Source: Homalodisca vitripennis
Taxonomy: Eukaryota > Arthropoda > Insecta > Hemiptera > Cicadellidae
Assembly: GCF_021130785.1 (NCBI RefSeq)
Contig: NC_060213.1
Span: 133,996,001 to 134,060,000, forward strand
DNA: 64,000 nucleotides
Direction: 5' to 3'
Each line of letters starts with the position of its first letter. The first letter of the stretch is position 1. The notes below the pieces were generated by a model. It was given only the letters and a program-made list of their open reading frames with translations. It had not been told where the DNA came from and made no database searches. Shown piece after piece: positions 47,430-58,680 of this stretch. The position numbers and the translations under genes are program-made.

Positions 47430-48124
47430 ACAACAGTGGCCAATTTCACTTTACCCTGTTGGTTCAGATGCAACCCGTGCTTTGTGTACATGTTATGGCT
47501 CAATTTTCCTTTGAGGTCTAGAAATTCAATCCTACCCTGTTGAATTTTATCTCTATTTTTAGCTAAATTTTGAATGATGGATTTAAGAATTCCGTTGGCA
47601 TCTCCAAGTTCGGATTTGAGGTCTTGATCATAGCGGTCAAATATCGACAGAACAGTTACTCTCGCTTTCCACTTCACCGGAAAATTTTCAAATGCTTTGT
47701 TTCAGGGTTAACGGGTAAGGCGCACACTTGTCAACATCGTTTGTTCCCCCTATCAAGATCACCGTGTCGTTCTCGGTCAATGTATCAATAGTACTACCAA
47801 ATTTCGAGGTTTACTTGTTTTAGTTTTCCATTGGGCATGAAAAAGACTTCTACATCAAAATTTCTAGGTAGTCTTTCGGATAGTATTTCCTGGAGTCCAA
47901 CGACCATGACTGTCTGCTAAAACTAGTAGTTTTTTGTCGCACAGGATTTCCTCCCTCCACTGGTTGAAATCTCTGTCGAGCGTTCCTAACTTCAAGTTCT
48001 TGGGTAGAGTTAACTCCTCAGCACTTGCGTTTACGGTCTTGACCCAACAGCGGTTTCCTTTTACCTTTGTCAGGGTTCGAGCAAGATAAACACCGTGCAT
48101 GATAAAGTCAGGGGGTTCAATCAC
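47430..48124 (-). pseudogene. SGNH (GDSL-like) hydrolase domain inserted between protease and RT
   Basis: Three blocks of the SGNH fold appear in order on the minus strand. Block I: KLLVLADSHGR, with the candidate nucleophile Ser at about 47,910. Block III: VILIGGTNDV (about 47,768-47,733), the Gly-x-Asn-Asp-like oxyanion block. Block V: YTKHGLHLNQQGKVKLA, with the candidate catalytic His at about 47,470. Between blocks I and III a FFMPNG-type strand is visible. SGNH enzymes hydrolyse esters or acetyl groups; the substrate here is unknown. Frame changes near 47,870 and 47,690 split it. The acid before the His is replaced (HGLHL rather than DGLHL), so activity is uncertain. Unusual inside a gypsy pol. 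Confidence 0.65.
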
Positions 48125-48365
48125 AACGTCCCTTTCCTTCTAAGTCGTCGGAACCGGTGGCACATCGGTTAGTCTTCACTTGGATAATCTTTTCACACCG
48201 GGGCGGAATTTTCACATCGCTACAGCAGTACACATAACGTTTGCTGTTTTGGAGGTGCACAGCTAGCTGAGGGACGGTTAGGATCCGGCACGGCCTCCCC
48301 TTTCTTTATCCGATTTAAAACCAAATGTCTCCACCATACAACCGAAGTAGACCATGTTCAACATT

Positions 48366-48608
48366 TTATTTCTCCGTTTCCTTTGCCCAAATATCGCAAC
48401 CAAGTACGGCTAGGTATCCCTTAGGGAGGTTCCCAACCACAAAATTTCCTACCACTTCAACGCCCGGTTTCATTTTTAAAGTCAACTCTTGTCGCCCGTA
48501 AGTTTTCAATGTCCTACCAGAAATACCTTTCAAAATTACGTCTGGTTTGGTGAGCTCAGCGGATGAGGCTCCTCTTTTTACGAGGAAACCCTGCGCTCCA
48601 GTTGTCAA
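48366..48608 (-). pseudogene. Retropepsin-type protease region of the inner element
   Basis: Minus strand. A Thr-Gly-Ala-Gln active-site-like triad lies at about 48,603-48,592, with a one-base frame disturbance exactly at the preceding Asp; then VVGNFVVGNLPKGYLAVLGC, the flap and the I/V-L-G-x-D-like strand. It would process the polyprotein. Located between gag and the SGNH-like domain. Confidence 0.65.
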
Positions 48609-48746
48609 TTAGGACCTTTCCCTCTGCAATCTTCTATCTTACCGATGGCTACAAGTTCATCTACCACATCTCGAATCTCGGGGACGGTCCTGACCTGCTT
48701 CTCAGTAGTGCAGTTCTTACGAGTCGTACACATATTTAGGTTCACC

Positions 48747-49900
48747 TTAGTAGGTAGCTGGCGAAACAGCTTCCTTTAATTCCGGGGCTTCGTGTCGGTG
48801 GATCCACTTACCCCGCTTCCCGTTTCCCGAATGAGGTCTTTTAGAGTCTAGTCGAACTCTACAATCTTTCTGTATGTGGCCTGCCTTGTTGCAACGCCAG
48901 CACGTTATTCGACTAGAGCGGTCCTCTCTTTTATTCCTGCAGTCCCGAGAGATGTGGCCTTTCATATGACAATTAAAACATGTAATATCTGAGGTATTGG
49001 CTGCCTGGAACACCTTGCGTTCAGGCGTGGGACGGGCATTGCCCCGAGTCGGCCCGCGAGGAGGAGGAGGATATGCTAAGTCTGGCTCGAGTACACCCAC
49101 GTTAGATGTTACCGCACGCGTGGTGACGGACCTCAAGCGTCCCGCTTCTGCCTTTCTACCCATCACTCTCAGTTGTTCAAGAGAGGGTAACATCAAAAAG
49201 AGCAAGCCGGTCTTGCAGCTGGGGATGTAAGTTATGCAATATTTGCCTAAGCTTTACTTCTTCCACTACGGGTGTTGACAGGCGACTGTACAACCCCTCC
49301 ATCGCAGCGATAAATAAGTCAATGGGTTCCGTTTCGGCTTGAACTCGATTGAATATCTCTTGCTGTAGGTATATGTCATGGTCAGGATGTTGGAAGACCA
49401 GTTCCATATCCCTACACAGCTGTTCCCAGTTCTTGAGACGGCCTATCGTGGATCGATACCACGTTAGGGCAGGTCCCCGTGAACAAATCCACTGCCGAAT
49501 CAAACAGTTCGGTTGTGGTGACCCCTCGAGCTCTGCGCTGTTCTTCTGCTCTCTGCAGAAACGCCCCTACGCTCTGTGATTGGCCGTCAAATTGTAAGCC
49601 CCATTTATACACAGGCACTCCTCTACTATGTGCGGATGACGTTAAGTTAAAATTTTGTTGCGGTGTGATCGCGATGGTTGAATCTATTTGTCGAGCAAGT
49701 GCACCGACAGTGATGTGGCTTGTTGCCTCTGGAGGCGAGTGCACATCCGCATTTTTGGGGCCGCGGGTCTGCTCGGCTGCTGAATTTTCAGCTTCGGCGT
49801 TTGCCGCGTCTTTCTTGGCTTCGGCCGCGTCTGCGTCACATAGTTCTTTGGTCTTATCCATTAACACCTCATGACGTTTTGCGATACTTTTGTCACCCAA
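48747..49900 (-). pseudogene. Gag of the inner element with two zinc knuckles
   Basis: Start at 49,900 (MGDKSIAKRHEV). An Ala/Glu/Lys-rich N-terminal part (to about 49,700) is followed by a capsid-like region (49,503-49,177) with WYRSTIGRLKNWEQLCRDM and FNRVQAETEPIDLFIAAM. The C-terminal segment has two CCHC knuckles, CFNCHMKGHISRDC and CWRCNKAGHIQKDC (about 48,990-48,860), which bind the genomic RNA. Frame changes near 49,430 and 49,190. Confidence 0.8.
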
Positions 49901-51492
49901 TGCGCCTATTGGTATACGTCCCGCCCTTAAATAGTTTATGCCACATCCTGGCTTGAAGACGCTGACCTTCCAGTGTCTGTATAGTCCCCCTCATATTCAT
50001 TCGCGGGAGGCAGCCAATGACTTATATTTATCTTCACAGGCCTCCAGTTCCTCATCTACATTTAAGGAAGCTAAGGACAGCCTGATCAATAGGCGTACCT
50101 GCCTTAACACACTTCGTCAGCCGTTTTCTTAAATCCTCAGCCTTACCGGAAGTAGGGCTGTCCTCGGATTTTCAATTCATATTGATTCTTCCTTCCCCCT
50201 TTTTCAAGAGATACGCGTTCATAGTGTATGCCAATACTAAATTCCAAAGGGGAAATGAAAATTCCATACACTAACTCAACTCTTCAAATAATTTCAAAAA
50301 TTGTCACGTTCAATTAATCAATTAATTTTTTTTTAATTACTCGTCATTAAATCATACCCTCACGCAAATATCTCTTCAAATGTCTAACTAATCATCACAG
50401 TTATACGCCCTAAGTCCACGTAGCGTTTTAATATTTTTAATTTAAAAGTCGATAAATTTAGTTCCTGATTTATGAATAAACTTTTTAGTCAATAACAAGT
50501 TTTAATATTGAATTAGTCACTAAGCTATTCCTCACACCGCCATAGGCACCCTACCGTAATCAGTAAAGTCCAAAAAATTTCGACTAAGTCCTTAGCTCAA
50601 AATATCGAATTAAATCCGAAAATTATCATAGAATAGCTAGTTATCACTTATTGAATCGTAACCGTTCAATTTAATTTTGCTTTGATTCTACTACTTATGT
50701 TGTAAGTTCATACTATCAATCAATAATAATAATAAATAATCCAATAATTAGTTAATTTTTATAGTATGTCAAATGCGCTGGCGTCCTTTTGACCTGACAT
50801 GGAAAATTAGCCACAATGCGACTCTATAATTTTTCAGAGTCGATGTCTCAAGTTATTATTATTCTATTATTTTAATTTGACATTAAATTCAATCAATCAA
50901 TTATAATTAATTATCAGCCATTTTCAATGACGCCCAGACGGCTTCCAACGCACTTTAACACACTTAGGTATGGTTATTCTAATATTTAGTTTTATACTAA
51001 TACTAGGTTAGTTTTAAAAGCTTCTATTGTATGTTTAAACAGGTTAAGTTATAATTAGAATACTGTTAACTAAGAATAAGTAGCAGTTAACGTGGACTGT
51101 TAGGCTTCACTGCCTTTATGATTAGTCTGAACTGATGCCTAGATCAATGCATCACTATTAAATTTAAATACGTCTTCCAAATATGCTTTAATTTATAAAT
51201 CGATAAATATTACCAGATTATTTTCAAATTTCTAACTAATTGATTAATATCTGTGCCCTTCCTCTAAAAAATATACAAAATAAATTTTGAATAGAAGAAC
51301 TATTAATTAATCTGCTAGCTGATTATTATTGCTAGCTTAGGTTAAGCGTAATAGATTATTTTTACTTACTGGAATCGCTGATGATCCGCAGTCCCATCTC
51401 CACAGGGTTCCTCAGCTCCGTAGGACTCGCAGAAACGTGGAACAATTCAATCACGGACTTTTGAAAACCGCACCTTCACACCTGACACCACT
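49901..51492 (-). other. Long leader of the inner element
   Basis: About 1.6 kb between the 5' LTR and gag without a supported frame; AT-rich in its distal part. Next to the LTR (about 51,470-51,490) is the TGGTGTCAGG primer-binding-site candidate on the minus strand. Confidence 0.55.
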
Positions 51493-52221
51493 TGTAACGG
51501 ACGAGACGGGACTTGGGAATTAGATAATCAGAAAACTGTTGGCCGCAAAAATCTGATTTTAATTTAACCTTTCACATTAATAATTATTACAATACTATTC
51601 ACATTCCCTAAACTGTAATTTTAAAATATATTAATCACTCATCAGCGAAACAGTAGGTTACGAATTTAAGATTTTAGAGGGAAGGGCAAACACGGAGCGA
51701 CGCGTAACGTGCGAGTACCGGCGATCAACTCACTCCACGCACGTACTTTTTCGCTACAAATTTTTGTTAAAATGGCGGACTAGACTCCGTACGGTGCTGC
51801 TCCCAAACGATTTACTTGGGCGTAACAGAGTCTAGAAACGACACAACTTGGCCAGACACAGGCTGGAGTCAGCAGAATCAGCAAATTCCTCAGCCAGCTG
51901 CAGCTAAAGCTGCCACGGGTATCGGGCTACTTCCGCTAACAACTCAGTTGAGATCAACTAGAATATTCCGAGCAACTATTACTTGGACTTATATCTTACT
52001 AAATAAATATATAATAATCACTGTTCCTTATTTCCTTTTTAATAATTTAGGTGACGGTAGATATTTTGTAAGTAATAGTAACTTACATTTTACTGTTAGG
52101 AACAATGAAGAATCGTTGGTTGGTAATACTACAATATAAATACTGTAGTACTTCACTGGTCAATAATAATATTGACCTCACAGTGTCAAATGGTCAGGGG
52201 CTTTCTTAATGGGCCGTCACA
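51493..52221 (-). repeat. 5' LTR of the inner element
   Basis: 729 bp; pair of 39,849-40,582. Would hold the promoter of the element. Confidence 0.9.
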
Positions 52222-53229
52222 CCAGAAAGTCCCTGCAAGGTTTTGTCCATGAATTGTTGCCAGAGAGATGGTGCTACCTTCACCCCAAACATCAAACGAT
52301 TTACTTTGTACATACCTTTATGGGTGCTGAGTGTCTGCATGTGTGCACTTTCTTCGTCCATTTTTCATGTGGAGGTAAGCATTAGAAATATCCAAGGTAC
52401 AAAATAATTTTCCTCCGTTCATTTGAGAGAAGATTTCTTCAATCCTGGGTAATGGATGGTTTTTCGTCTTTGATCACCTTGTTTAAAGTCACTTTATAGT
52501 CAGCACAAATCCGTGTTTGACCGTTTCGGCTTGACAACAGGTACGATGGGTGTTCCCCAGTCTGAATGATCTACTTTTGTTATGATTCCACATTCTTCTA
52601 GTCTCGTAAGTTCATTTTCTACTTTACTTCTTAGGGAAAACGGTAACTTGTCTTGGTTTTACAAATATTGGCGTCGCGCCATCAGTAAGTCTAAAATGTC
52701 CCAGATATTCAGGTATAACACCAATTTTTCCATCATCAAATAAGTCACTAAATTCACTTAACAAGCTTCCTAGATTTGAAGTCTGACTCGTTGTAAGACT
52801 TTTAATCTCACCCCAATCTAATTTAACTTCTCTCAACCAGTCCCTTCCGAATATGGCGTCAACGTTTTGATCAATTAGGTAAAGTTTTCCAACAAACTTC
52901 TGAGTCTTGTACGTGCATTTAACAAATGTTACTCCTTTCGGTTTTATGGTTTCTCCTGTATAAGTTCGAAGTTTCAATGTTAGTAGAAAATATTTTCTGT
53001 GGGATGGCAAGCTTTTTTAAACTTGTTGTAAGACATTGTACTAAGAGCTGCACCAGTGTCTAATTCCCATGGGTAATGTCCTGCCTTCGATGTTGATGTT
53101 AACCATAAATTTGTCATTATTTCTGTCACTAATTACATTAATCTCATATTCATTCTCACTATTCAAGTCACTTTTGTTTTCAGTTTGATGTTGTCCAGGT
53201 TTCATTTGTAATTGAGATTTACTTTGCAA
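52222..53229 (-). pseudogene. Protease and N-terminal RT of the outer gypsy element
   Basis: Minus strand. Protease: LDTGAALS in one frame at about 53,050-53,025, while the longer frame passes through it shifted by one base; then DAIFGRDWL (about 52,855), the second conserved protease strand. RT begins after an acidic SEFSDLF segment: WGTPIVPV (about 52,560), CADYKVTLN, then LFCTLDISNAYLHMK (about 52,405-52,370). RT stops at the insertion site, after FMDKTLQGLSG, and continues at 39,848. Confidence 0.75.
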
Positions 53230-53232
53230 ACA

Positions 53233-54390
53233 AACACTAGCTATGTGTCCAACTTTTCCACATTTTCGACAAGTTGCATCTATGAATCTGCAGCTATTAG
53301 CACGATGGGAGGGTGAACCACAACGATAGCATTTTCCTTTGAGCTTTTCAATGGCTGAATTTGTTGAACGTGGACTAAGTAGAGGTTTGGCCGAGGTGAG
53401 ACTCTCTTAGATATGTTTTCTTTATTTGAATGTCTTTTGCTGAACCTGATTTAATTCAATGTGTTCAGTACGTGTTCGGCTAACAGTCATACTTTCTGCT
53501 TTGGCAAGCTCTATAGCCGAAGCTATGTTCACAATGTCCTGATAGGTGTGTTTCTCGCGGTCTTGGAGTAATTTAGTCCGAATATCTATGTCTTTCAATC
53601 CACGAATAAACTGTAACTTGAGAAATAAGTCTGCAACTGATTTACCGCAACCACAATTGAAGTTACAGTTAATTGGTCATCTTTCTTGAGAGCCACCGAG
53701 AATTCACTAACTGATTCATGTTCTTGTTGAGTCCGTGAAATGAATTTATGCTGCAAGGCCCACTGGCTTGGTTGCGGGTCGATAAAATCCTTAAGAAGCT
53801 GTACCAACTCGTCGTAATCTTTATCTAACGGGGTCCGTTGGGAGACAAATATCGTACAGTTCAGTTGTTGGTGCAGTTTGGAGTTGGGGAGGAGCATGTA
53901 GCAATGTGTAAACTTTAGTTTTTATCATCAGCTCTTTGATTCTTTAGTTGTAAAAATACTTCTAATCTTCTCACAAAATTTGAAATGGTTTCATCAGGGT
54001 GGTAGGGATTGAAATTTATATTCCCTTGAAGTGTAGTTTGAAAAACCGTACAAACAGCTTCACTTGGAGATGAAGTAGATGTAATGTTTGTGTCTTTGAG
54101 ATTGTGTACCATTTCTTGTAATTTTGTTGTAAGGTTTAAAATACTCATCCTCCACATTACATCTGTATTCTATTTCATGTTCTAAATAGTTTTCATCTGT
54201 CAAACAATCAATGCCATTCTGAACCTGCTTGTAACGTTTCCCAGTATTCAGTCACAGCCTTGATTTTTATATTTAGTTCGGTTAATGTAGGGTTACCTTC
54301 AGCAAGTCTTTTGCCCTTTGAAAATTGGCCCTTAATAATAGATCGAGCTTTTTTTAGTTTTTGTAACTCTTCTTCTTCTTTAGTCATTTC
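53233..54390 (-). pseudogene. Gag of the outer gypsy element
   Basis: Start near 54,387 (MTKEEEELQKLKKARSII). Middle part 54,157-53,595 contains FNPYHPDETISNFVRRLEVF and ALQHKFISRTQQEHESVSEF, a gypsy capsid pattern. Two zinc knuckles, CYRCGSPSHRANSC and CRKCGKVGHIASVC, lie at about 53,335-53,235. Broken by frame changes near 54,160, 53,915 and 53,590. Confidence 0.75.
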
Positions 54391-54414
54391 TCCTTCTTTT
54401 TACCTCGTCGCCAC

Positions 54415-54567
54415 TGTTAAATTACTAAAACTTATAAAAATAAGAAATAAACTGTAATCTGCCATAACATTGAATTGTATTTTCAGAACCACATTTTTTA
54501 AAACATAAACAAAAAACATCTGATGGATTAATTATAAAAGGCAAAATTAAATCAATCATATGTATCA
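54415..54567 (-). repeat. 5' LTR of the outer gypsy element
   Basis: 153 bp, pair of 37,710-37,862. Confidence 0.9.
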
Positions 54568-54692
54568 GTTATGTTTTATATTTTGAGTGGCAAACCCCCC
54601 CCCCCACCATCATGAAATGATGCTGTATCTGTTGAAATAATGACTGCAGTATAGGATTGTAATAAAGTAACGGCTTGATATTTTTGCTTTAG

Positions 54693-54698
54693 TTTATT
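54693..54698 (-). terminator. Polyadenylation signal of gene F
   Basis: TTTATT on the plus strand, 35 bp beyond the stop of gene F. Confidence 0.5.
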
Positions 54699-54732
54699 CT
54701 GAGTTCCAAACAATCTGAGAATGAACTGTCCT

Positions 54733-56714
54733 CTAAGCGCAGGGGCTGGCGAGTCCTACGGACTCGTAGGAATTGTGGGTCTTGGAGTTAGCTTCCAGAG
54801 AGGCGGTTTTCATTGAGGCGGACTTGGCCTTGTATGAGCTGCCGTCAATTCCCTTGGCGTCGACTTCCTTGACGGAGGACTGAGCGCTGTCCTTGTCCTG
54901 GCTGGTGGCAGTGTTGGAGGATCCCCTAGCGTACTTGACGATGCCATCAGTGTAAGCCTCGTCTTCCTTGTTGGCTTCAGCAGTCTTGGCGTCAGAGTTG
55001 GAGGCAGCGTTCTTCACGCTGGCGCTGTACTTCTCTACAGGCACACCAACTCCTACAACCTGAATAAATAAAAAACGATTGAGATCATAAAAATACATTG
55101 GTAAAATACACAACACAATATAGGTAAATTTACATTAATGCCAAAGATACTAATACAAATTTTAATATTTTGTCAAAATTCAAAAAAAAAATTTGACACA
55201 TTTGTAGTGATGATCTTATTACAAAAATTGAACACATAAATATTATTTAAAATGATAGTTTTCTTGACATTGAATCAAGGAAAATATCTAACTAATATTT
55301 TGATCAGGATTGAAAACTGTTGCTACTTTAAATGGTATCGTACAAACCCCATGAGTTTGTTTTTCACTTCAATTGTTTAAAACTGTTTTTTTTTTATTTG
55401 AACATTTCCGCAAAGATCATTATTGAGCGATTAAAATGATTTTTCAATATTTATAATTGAAAGTTTATGCATAGGTTTACGTTAAATGTAAGTAAATAAT
55501 AACGGTTTATTAAAAGATAATTAAGTTAAAATTTTACTCTCATATTAATACTTTTTAACATGTACCGTAATATGTTAAATATGGAATAATTTATAATTTT
55601 AAAACAAATAACATCGAATTGTATAGAGAAAAAGTCAAGCTTAGTTAAATTTTCAAGTTAAGTTAGTAATTCATTACTAGTTCTAAAAGATTATAATAAA
55701 TTATTTATGGTTGGAACTACATGGAACAAACACACTACATTTTCCCATTAATTAATAAACAAAACGAGAAAACACTTACTGTTTTAACGCAGTTAGCAGA
55801 GGTGGTGCCCAGCTGAAACATAATAAGGATGACAATAAACAAATTGCATTACAATACTAAATTAAACTTAACTTGCTAATTTTTAGTTATAGTTTACCAA
55901 TAGAAACTAATTTGTTTTGATATGTTCCACTTTCAAAACACTATAATAAATTATGGGAAACGCAAACATTGCTAGGGCGATATCATGGTTTGAATAAAGT
56001 AAAAAAATTATATCTGAAAAAACAAAATGTCATAATGCGTTTGTATCAGCTTTTGAATAAACTTAATACTTATTTAGTATTGATACGATATTTTAAAGCT
56101 GTCAATGATTTTGAATTGATACATTTACAAGTAAATTTAATGCAGGAAATCGGTTCTAAAAACTTCTTTGAGTAAAATCATTGCATATTTAAAATAATAT
56201 TTTAACAAGTTCTAATGACGGTAGTAGATGGTCTTTACTAATATTTTCAACGTGTTTTATATTTATATTGTTTTTAAGTAAAGAATAGAACCACTTCTTA
56301 ACAAATGCGGAATTCTATTTAAAATAGTAAGTATTTAAATTATGTGTGACTATTCATATAAAATTAGACTGAGGTCTAAAGTAACATTAAAAAAATTATA
56401 AAGTTTTAAATATGGATTGAATTTTCTGCAAATTTTGGGAGTTCTTCTAATTGCAATACAACAATTAAAATTGCAGCGACAGAAAAGTTTTTTTTTATAT
56501 TACAATTCTTATTATTATGGTGGATGTTTTGTAAATATAATGAAATGCGTTTGGTTTTTATCTGGCTCGAAATATAATAGTGAAATTTCTCCAAACATAT
56601 CGAATGTAGAAGCAGACGATAAAGGAGAAAATATAGCATCAATAGACTATCGGAAGAACTCACGATGGCGAGGGCGACGATGGCAAGGGAAGCAACGGCT
56701 ACGGAGGTCCTCAT
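54733..56714 (-). CDS. Gene F: diverged member of the secreted-protein family, three exons
   Basis: Minus-strand exons 56,714-56,664, 55,812-55,780 and 55,059-54,733; introns of 851 and 720 bp, phase 0, boundaries GTGAGT/CAG and GTAAGT/CAG. Exon 1 encodes the same MRTSVAVASLAIVALAI. Exon 2 is one codon shorter, LGTTSANCVKT. Exon 3 has the family length of 108 residues, nearly identical over its first 60 but diverged at the end (TASLEANSKTHNSYESVG, LASPCA). Total 136 residues. Both Cys are kept. It lies outside the duplicated cluster, beyond the nested retroelements, and is the best outgroup for the cluster. Intact frame and sites argue that it is functional; role unknown. Confidence 0.85.
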
Positions 56715-56739
56715 GATGAGACAATGACAGTACAATACA

Positions 56740-56807
56740 GTCAGTGACTTGCCAAGATAGCGGCGGCGATTATATACCCGGTCTCTACATGTAACACCTG
56801 TTCATCA
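56740..56807 (-). promoter_or_regulatory. Promoter of gene F
   Basis: Minus strand: TGATGAACAGGTGTT (56,807-56,793), TATATAA (56,776-56,770), and the AAGTCACTGACTG initiator region (about 56,752-56,740). The same cassette as A, B and D in otherwise diverged flanks. Confidence 0.7.
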
Positions 56808-56809
56808 AT

Positions 56810-58303
56810 GCAGTTGTGCATCTTCGTTCTTAAATTATGATTAATAATTTCTTAATTTGAAGATGGCATTCTACCATATTGTGATTACGTTTGTTGTTTT
56901 AAGGGGATCGACGCCAATAATAATGCAGTATGCAACTCGTTGTAAATTAAAGTGTAGTACAACATAGCTTTCTCTCATAGTTACGAGTTCGGTATTATAA
57001 CTTCCTTTGTTTGGAAGTAACCCTAACCTGATCATGCATTGATCAGTTTTCATTGTTCTGCACTTATATTTTAAAGTATTTTTTTAAGTAATTTTATATT
57101 TTAAATAAAGTGTTATATATTCTGTAAAAGAATAACAAGTATCCAAAATCTTGCTATCCTTTCAAGTATTTAATTGTTGCACGTAATAATAAACACGTAG
57201 TTAATGTAATACAAATAATGTATTACAATCTATACTGTTACATACAAACCTAATGGCATCTGTCTGTGTATACTGAAACTTTACATGGAAATTCGTAGGA
57301 TTCCAAGTTAATTTATAGACATATTCTTATTTCAAAAATCTCTCCTGGATACGCCTAACTGGTCTCTAAAAGTTGCGAAAATTCCATCATGGTCTCTAAA
57401 GTTGCATTACAGTAAACAAATATTATCAACTGAAGGATCATGTGAAATGTAATCAACGGTATCCTTGCATCTAGCTCCTCGAGGGGGCGGAAATTTAAAT
57501 TCTGAATATAAACATCACACAATGTACATACGGCATCCGATACAGAAACAGAGACTATCAACCAAAGTAATCTAGAAGACTATACGCAAACCTCGGTGGA
57601 TCGAACTTTGACAAATGAAAATGACGTTTCTCCAAAAAAATCTATGAATCTGAGAAGATCAAGAGTGAAATATTCTCCAAAATATTGTATAGATTTTTAT
57701 CTCTGATGAAAGGTAGAATGTGATGATAAATGACTTCCATTATTTATGAAAGTATGTCATATTAACACCAGCTGTTTTATAATAATTTATGTTAGTTTTC
57801 CTCTGCATTAATATTACTGTTTATTATGTGTTGTTCTAACTGAATAAAACCTAAACGTTTTCAAACATTTATTTTCTTATAACACATAATAATTGTAATA
57901 ATTTTGTCAGTATGATTATGTGCAGGACGATGTATTCATATGGATGTATGCAGGACAGTGATGTTTCCAGCTTTGAGTATGACGTAGGAGATATTATACC
58001 ATATTCTGAACTGATGTTGAACACTTTAAACCCCACAATGAACCATACGAGTATCTGCATCTTTTGTGGAAAGTGACCAAACATCGAGATATAGGTCGGC
58101 TGATCCATGATGTTGGACAAAAAATAAACACGAGTTTTGGTCACTTTCAATTTATCCAAACATTATATCCTGTGGCTTAAAGAACAAATAAAGTCTATGG
58201 TCAGCTGTTTCACACAAATTTAGTTTTGAGAAAATTTAATAGACACCACTTGTTACGTAAAAGAATCAAAACTATAGCTCATTTCATTATACCACTTGTG
58301 TTA
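56810..58303. other. No gene seen
   Basis: AT-rich; open frames such as 57,869-58,159 (minus) have no recognisable domain or splice context. Confidence 0.4.
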
Positions 58304-58680
58304 CTATATCATACTAGCAGTTTCCCGCGACTTTGCACGCAATTTCCTGTTGAAAAACAGTACACTATACTCACGTATTCTTTTTCTGTCACATTCTTAA
58401 ACACTCCTGAGATAATTGATAGTCGTTCCTTCGTGAGACTCTTGGACGCATTATGAGGGTATGAACCATAATTCCTGCGTCTGTCTTTCGGGCTTTTTGC
58501 TAGGTGTTACGGTGTACAATTACTTTATATAGATGAATGTCGATTTTAATTCGGTTATAAGGAATCTATTTTTTGTCTAAGATATTTCCAATATTATTTT
58601 TGAGTTTGCCTTGTGCTCCGATCAAGAAAATGTATCAATGAAAACCAATTTCGATCATAAAGCGTCTTCTTTCGGCTCTT
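58304..58680. mobile_element. Decayed Helitron-like fragment
   Basis: ACTAGCAGTTTCCCGCGACT near 58,312 is a reversed Helitron-like end (compare 36,190-36,215). GAGTTTGCCTTGTGCTCCGA with ATCAAGAAAA near 58,600 matches the interior word at 62,289-62,320. Confidence 0.4.

Larger units (their letters stand above)
39849..52221 (-). mobile_element. Inner 12.4-kb gypsy/errantivirus-like element with env and an SGNH hydrolase domain
   Basis: LTRs 39,849-40,582 and 51,493-52,221; on the minus strand they start TGTGACGG and end CCGTTACA. Order on the minus strand: 5' LTR, long leader, gag, protease, SGNH-like domain, RT, RNase H, integrase, env-like region, 3' untranslated part, 3' LTR. A primer-binding-site candidate (TGGTGTCAGG) lies just inside the 5' LTR, and a purine-rich GTGTGAGGGGTG lies next to the 3' LTR. 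The insertion is flanked by CCAG. Every gene is cut by frame changes as assembled, yet the LTRs are almost identical, so the copy is young. Confidence 0.9.
37710..54567 (-). mobile_element. Outer Ty3/gypsy retrotransposon (153-bp LTRs), split by a second element
   Basis: LTRs at 37,710-37,862 and 54,415-54,567 (TG..CA on the minus strand, starting TGATACATATG) are identical apart from two homopolymer lengths. GTTAT flanks both sides (37,705-37,709 and 54,568-54,572). Next to the 3' LTR is a clean polypurine tract (minus strand, TTTAGGGGGGGAGAA, about 37,863-37,878); next to the 5' LTR is a TGG-starting primer-binding-site candidate (TGGCGACGAGG). Without the 12.4-kb insertion the element is about 4.5 kb, encoding gag, protease, RT, RNase H and integrase, with no env. 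Confidence 0.9.

Noticed and set aside
49479..49956. Plus-strand frames opposite gag
   Set aside because: Antisense shadows of the gag coding region.
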